From a virus: 25,607 nt of DNA. Numbering within the stretch: the first letter of the stretch is position 1; each line of letters begins with the position of its first letter. Positions 23,958 through 25,607 of the stretch are shown in pieces. The translations under genes and the position numbers were made by a program. The stretch covers positions 1 to 25,607 of the IMG/VR virus record IMGVR_UViG_3300032084_000291; one strand, written 5' to 3'. Below the pieces are notes generated by a model. The model saw only the letters and a list, made by a program, of their open reading frames with translations. It ran no database searches and had not been told where the DNA came from.

Positions 23958-24323
23958 ATGGACTGGTTTCAGAATAAAACAACACAACTCATCGCTCTTG
24001 CGGGGATTGTCAGCACATTGGCTGGATTTGGTTATACAGGTGCAACGTATGTTAATCGCATAGAAAACCTTGAGTCTAAGATGACTCGTTATATTAACGA
24101 GATAGATGCTTTAGCGGACCAAGTAACGGGTTTAGATAAAAATGTGGTTGCGGTTGGCGAACAAATTAAGTCTTTAAATATCGAAACGGAAGATTTAAGC
24201 CCGATAAAAGCGGACATTATCGCTATTCAAACAAGCGTTGCGGGCATAAATTCGAGTATTGATTCGATGTACGATGACGTACAAGCCCTGAAAAACAAGA
24301 ATGATAACCCTTTAGCTAACTGA
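23958..24323 (+). CDS. Membrane-anchored coiled-coil protein (spanin- or holin-like layout)
   Basis: A 121-aa protein with one N-terminal membrane segment (about 10-30, LIALAGIVSTLAGFGYTGAT) and a long heptad-patterned coil (33-115, VNRIENLESKMTRYINEIDA onward). The layout, a short cytoplasmic start, one span and an extended periplasmic coil, is that of an inner-membrane spanin (Rz-like) but also of other anchored coils. No overlapping Rz1-like lipoprotein frame was noticed. GAGGA at 23948-23952, five-base spacing. Being the last gene of the secreted-protein cluster, it could also assist those proteins. Confidence 0.65.
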   Translation: MDWFQNKTTQLIALAGIVSTLAGFGYTGATYVNRIENLESKMTRYINEIDALADQVTGLDKNVVAVGEQIKSLNIETEDLSPIKADIIAIQTSVAGINSSIDSMYDDVQALKNKNDNPLAN

Positions 24324-24333
24324 TATTTTGTTA

Positions 24334-24339
24334 TATAAT
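24334..24339 (+). promoter_or_regulatory. Candidate promoter -10 after the spanin-like gene
   Basis: A perfect TATAAT in the 97-bp gap, followed by CAAGAAAT, close to the CAATAAAT that follows the TATAAT at 13436. The -35 region (TTTAGC at 24311-24316) is poor. It would start a transcript for the 35-aa and cupin-like genes. Confidence 0.4.
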
Positions 24340-24420
24340 CAAGAAATCAGGCATGTACTGCAGCTTACGGGAAGGGCTTTAACTCGCAAAAACGTTTATA
24401 TATAACGCTGTAGGAGACTC
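24340..24420 (+). promoter_or_regulatory. Leader with a stem that covers the ribosome site
   Basis: CTGCAGC at 24358-24364 can pair with GCTGTAG at 24407-24413 (six Watson-Crick pairs and one G-U), which would hide the first bases of the AGGAG ribosome site at 24412-24416. The enclosed loop holds AACTCGCAAAAACG, similar to the motif in the leader at 8628-8733. No open frame or tRNA was seen here. Confidence 0.38.
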
Positions 24421-24528
24421 ATGTTTGGAGTAGATAAAAAAGCATATTCTAAAAAAGCGGAACGTCGTTCTGCTTTTGTTCGTTATTTCGCCAACGGTAA
24501 AAAGCAAAAGACAAGGAGCCGATTCTAA
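24421..24528 (+). CDS. 35-aa basic small protein
   Basis: A short frame coding MFGVDKKAYSKKAERRSAFV then RYFANGKKQKTRSRF. AGGAG at 24412-24416 is four bases before the ATG, and the stop overlaps the next start (TAATG). The strong ribosome site and coupling support it as a real gene. Highly basic and soluble; function unknown. It holds the AAGGAG that serves the cupin-like gene (AGGAG 24514-24518). Confidence 0.6.
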   Translation: MFGVDKKAYSKKAERRSAFVRYFANGKKQKTRSRF

Positions 24529-25082
24529 TGGCACTTCCCTCGTTGAAAACAACAGAACTTACTTATCAAGAGGCTTGTGAGTTTTTTGAATATAAAGAAA
24601 ATCAACAAGAGTTTAGAAATAAAGTAAATGTTTTTGAAAAATCTCTTTCTGAGTTTTGTGAAAAAACAAATCAAGGGATAAATTTTCCATCTCTTAAAGG
24701 AGAAACGGAAGGTGTGGTTACACATGCTTTTGCTGACGGTCAATACATAAGAACTATTGTGATGCCTAAAGGCTTAACTTTGGTTAGTAAAATACACAAT
24801 AAAAACCACCCTTTCTTTATTATGAAAGGCGAATGTTCTATTTATACAGAAAAAGGACTTGAAAAAATTAAAGCTCCTTATCATGGAATAACTAAAGCAG
24901 GCACTCAAAGACTTATGCATATTCATGAAGAATGCACATTTATAACTGTTCATAGAACAGATTGTTTAACTCCTGAAGAAGTTCTTAATGAAGTAACCGT
25001 TAAAGATTTTTCTCAAGTTTCAAAAAAAGTTGATTTAAAACAGATAGACAAGGTACTAGAAAAATTTGAGGTGTCTTCATGA
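24528..25082 (+). CDS. Cupin-like protein
   Basis: A 184-aa protein with a helical N-terminal third and a cupin-type beta barrel: GQYIRTIVMPKGLTLVSKIH (71-90), NKNHPFFIMKGECSIYTEKG with H90 and H94 in motif-1 position, then APYHGITKAGTQRLMHIHEE (117-135) and FITVHRT as motif 2. The His set could bind a metal, but the spacing is not the textbook HxH(x)4E pattern. I recall similar cupins in marine and T4-like phages, role unknown. Coupled by TAATG upstream and ATGA downstream. Enzyme, sugar binder or structural barrel are all possible. Confidence 0.7.
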   Translation: MALPSLKTTELTYQEACEFFEYKENQQEFRNKVNVFEKSLSEFCEKTNQGINFPSLKGETEGVVTHAFADGQYIRTIVMPKGLTLVSKIHNKNHPFFIMKGECSIYTEKGLEKIKAPYHGITKAGTQRLMHIHEECTFITVHRTDCLTPEEVLNEVTVKDFSQVSKKVDLKQIDKVLEKFEVSS

Positions 25083-25607
25083 CTATGTTAAAAGTAGCCG
25101 CGATCACTATAGGGGGAAGTCTTCTTCAAGGCAAAATAGCCTCTAATCGAGGACAAAAAGGAGCTATAGGAAGCGGCACTGTTCCTCAAGTTGAAGCAGG
25201 TCCTGCGCCAGAAATTGCACCTGTAGAGGGAACAGAAGTTTTAGATTTTGAGGATTTTAGTTCAGAATCCTTCGCGGAACCTGAAATAGATCAACAAGAA
25301 CAACAACAACAATTAATACAACAATTAATTGATGCTGGATATGATCCTGAAGCATTGGGTATTGCAGGACTTGCTTTTGGGGGTCCTGTTTATCGATCAA
25401 ACGGAGGAGGACTGGAATCTCTTATTGATTTATCAAATTTAGATCTCACAAATTTGTCTGATCTTTTAGGACTTAAACCTCCTTCCTTGGATAATCCTGG
25501 ACCATATCAAAACGATGTAGTTGACATGTTATTGACAAAAGATTACAAAATAGACTTACCGAAACCAAGTGTTCCTGATCAAATGGGACCTTATCCAGAT
25601 TTTGAAA
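25079..25607 (+). CDS. Partial virion-associated or polyvalent-type protein (runs off the window)
   Basis: An open frame from ATG 25079 with no stop before the edge (176 codons seen). GAGG at 25068-25071 is seven bases before the ATG, and the start overlaps the cupin stop (ATGA). An apolar N-terminus (MTMLKVAAITIGGSLLQGKI) leads to an acidic Pro/Glu stretch, a Gln run (DQQEQQQQLIQQLIDAGYDP) and AFGGPVYRSNGGGLESLIDL, the kind of Gly-Gly motif seen in internal proteins of marine phages and also in the first gene of this window (RLANGG). If the window ends are adjacent in a circle, this frame runs directly into the first gene to make 470 aa. Confidence 0.72.
   Translation, partial: MTMLKVAAITIGGSLLQGKIASNRGQKGAIGSGTVPQVEAGPAPEIAPVEGTEVLDFEDFSSESFAEPEIDQQEQQQQLIQQLIDAGYDPEALGIAGLAFGGPVYRSNGGGLESLIDLSNLDLTNLSDLLGLKPPSLDNPGPYQNDVVDMLLTKDYKIDLPKPSVPDQMGPYPDFE

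Overview
The window is an AT-rich stretch of a tailed double-stranded DNA phage (Caudoviricetes). Every supported gene lies on the + strand, mostly joined by 1-23 bp overlaps or short gaps. A P22-type long portal, the absence of any tape-measure, tail-tube or sheath gene, and a run of small adaptor and hub genes point to a short-tailed (podovirus-like) particle. The protein set (GroES-like co-chaperonin, 'GTWGTSTNTN' fibre N-terminus, DUF6321-type and Lys-rich small proteins, secreted repeat proteins) resembles uncultured marine phages of alpha- or gammaproteobacteria. The host cannot be fixed from sequence alone, and I could run no database searches.

Layout. 1-5068: end of a probable virion-associated protein, large terminase, portal and a small protein. 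5072-8579: a 65-aa protein carrying two back-to-back hairpins, GroES-like co-chaperonin, scaffold, conserved head-module protein, likely decoration protein and HK97-fold major capsid protein, closed by a strong intrinsic terminator at 8598-8627. 8628-9582: a structured leader, then two probable capsid surface proteins. 9585-13417: head-tail adaptors, a zinc-ribbon protein, a Rossmann/DUF115-GT42-like protein, small structural proteins and a repeat fibre. 13462-16564: a long fibre with a C-terminal S74 intramolecular chaperone domain, accessory small proteins and a possible holin. 16581-18805: tail hub protein and a small structural protein. 18815-19861: three very basic small proteins and an SNase-type nuclease. 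19864-24323: membrane protein, small protein, two overlapping genes for large secreted low-complexity or repeat proteins, and a membrane-anchored coiled coil. 24324-25607: a second leader, a 35-aa basic protein, a cupin-like protein and a gene that runs off the window end.

The genes together make a packaging, capsid, connector and fibre programme. No DNA polymerase, helicase, primase, RNA polymerase, integrase, repressor or recognisable endolysin is present, so this is either the late half of a larger genome or a dependent element. If the two window ends are joined, the last open frame continues in frame into the first gene to give a 470-aa protein, which hints at (but does not prove) a circular contig cut within a gene. 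The most unusual parts are the co-chaperonin, the leader with three-way alternative pairing before the decoration gene, the paired secreted proteins at 20420-23948, and the nucleotide/sugar-enzyme-like protein inside the connector cluster.
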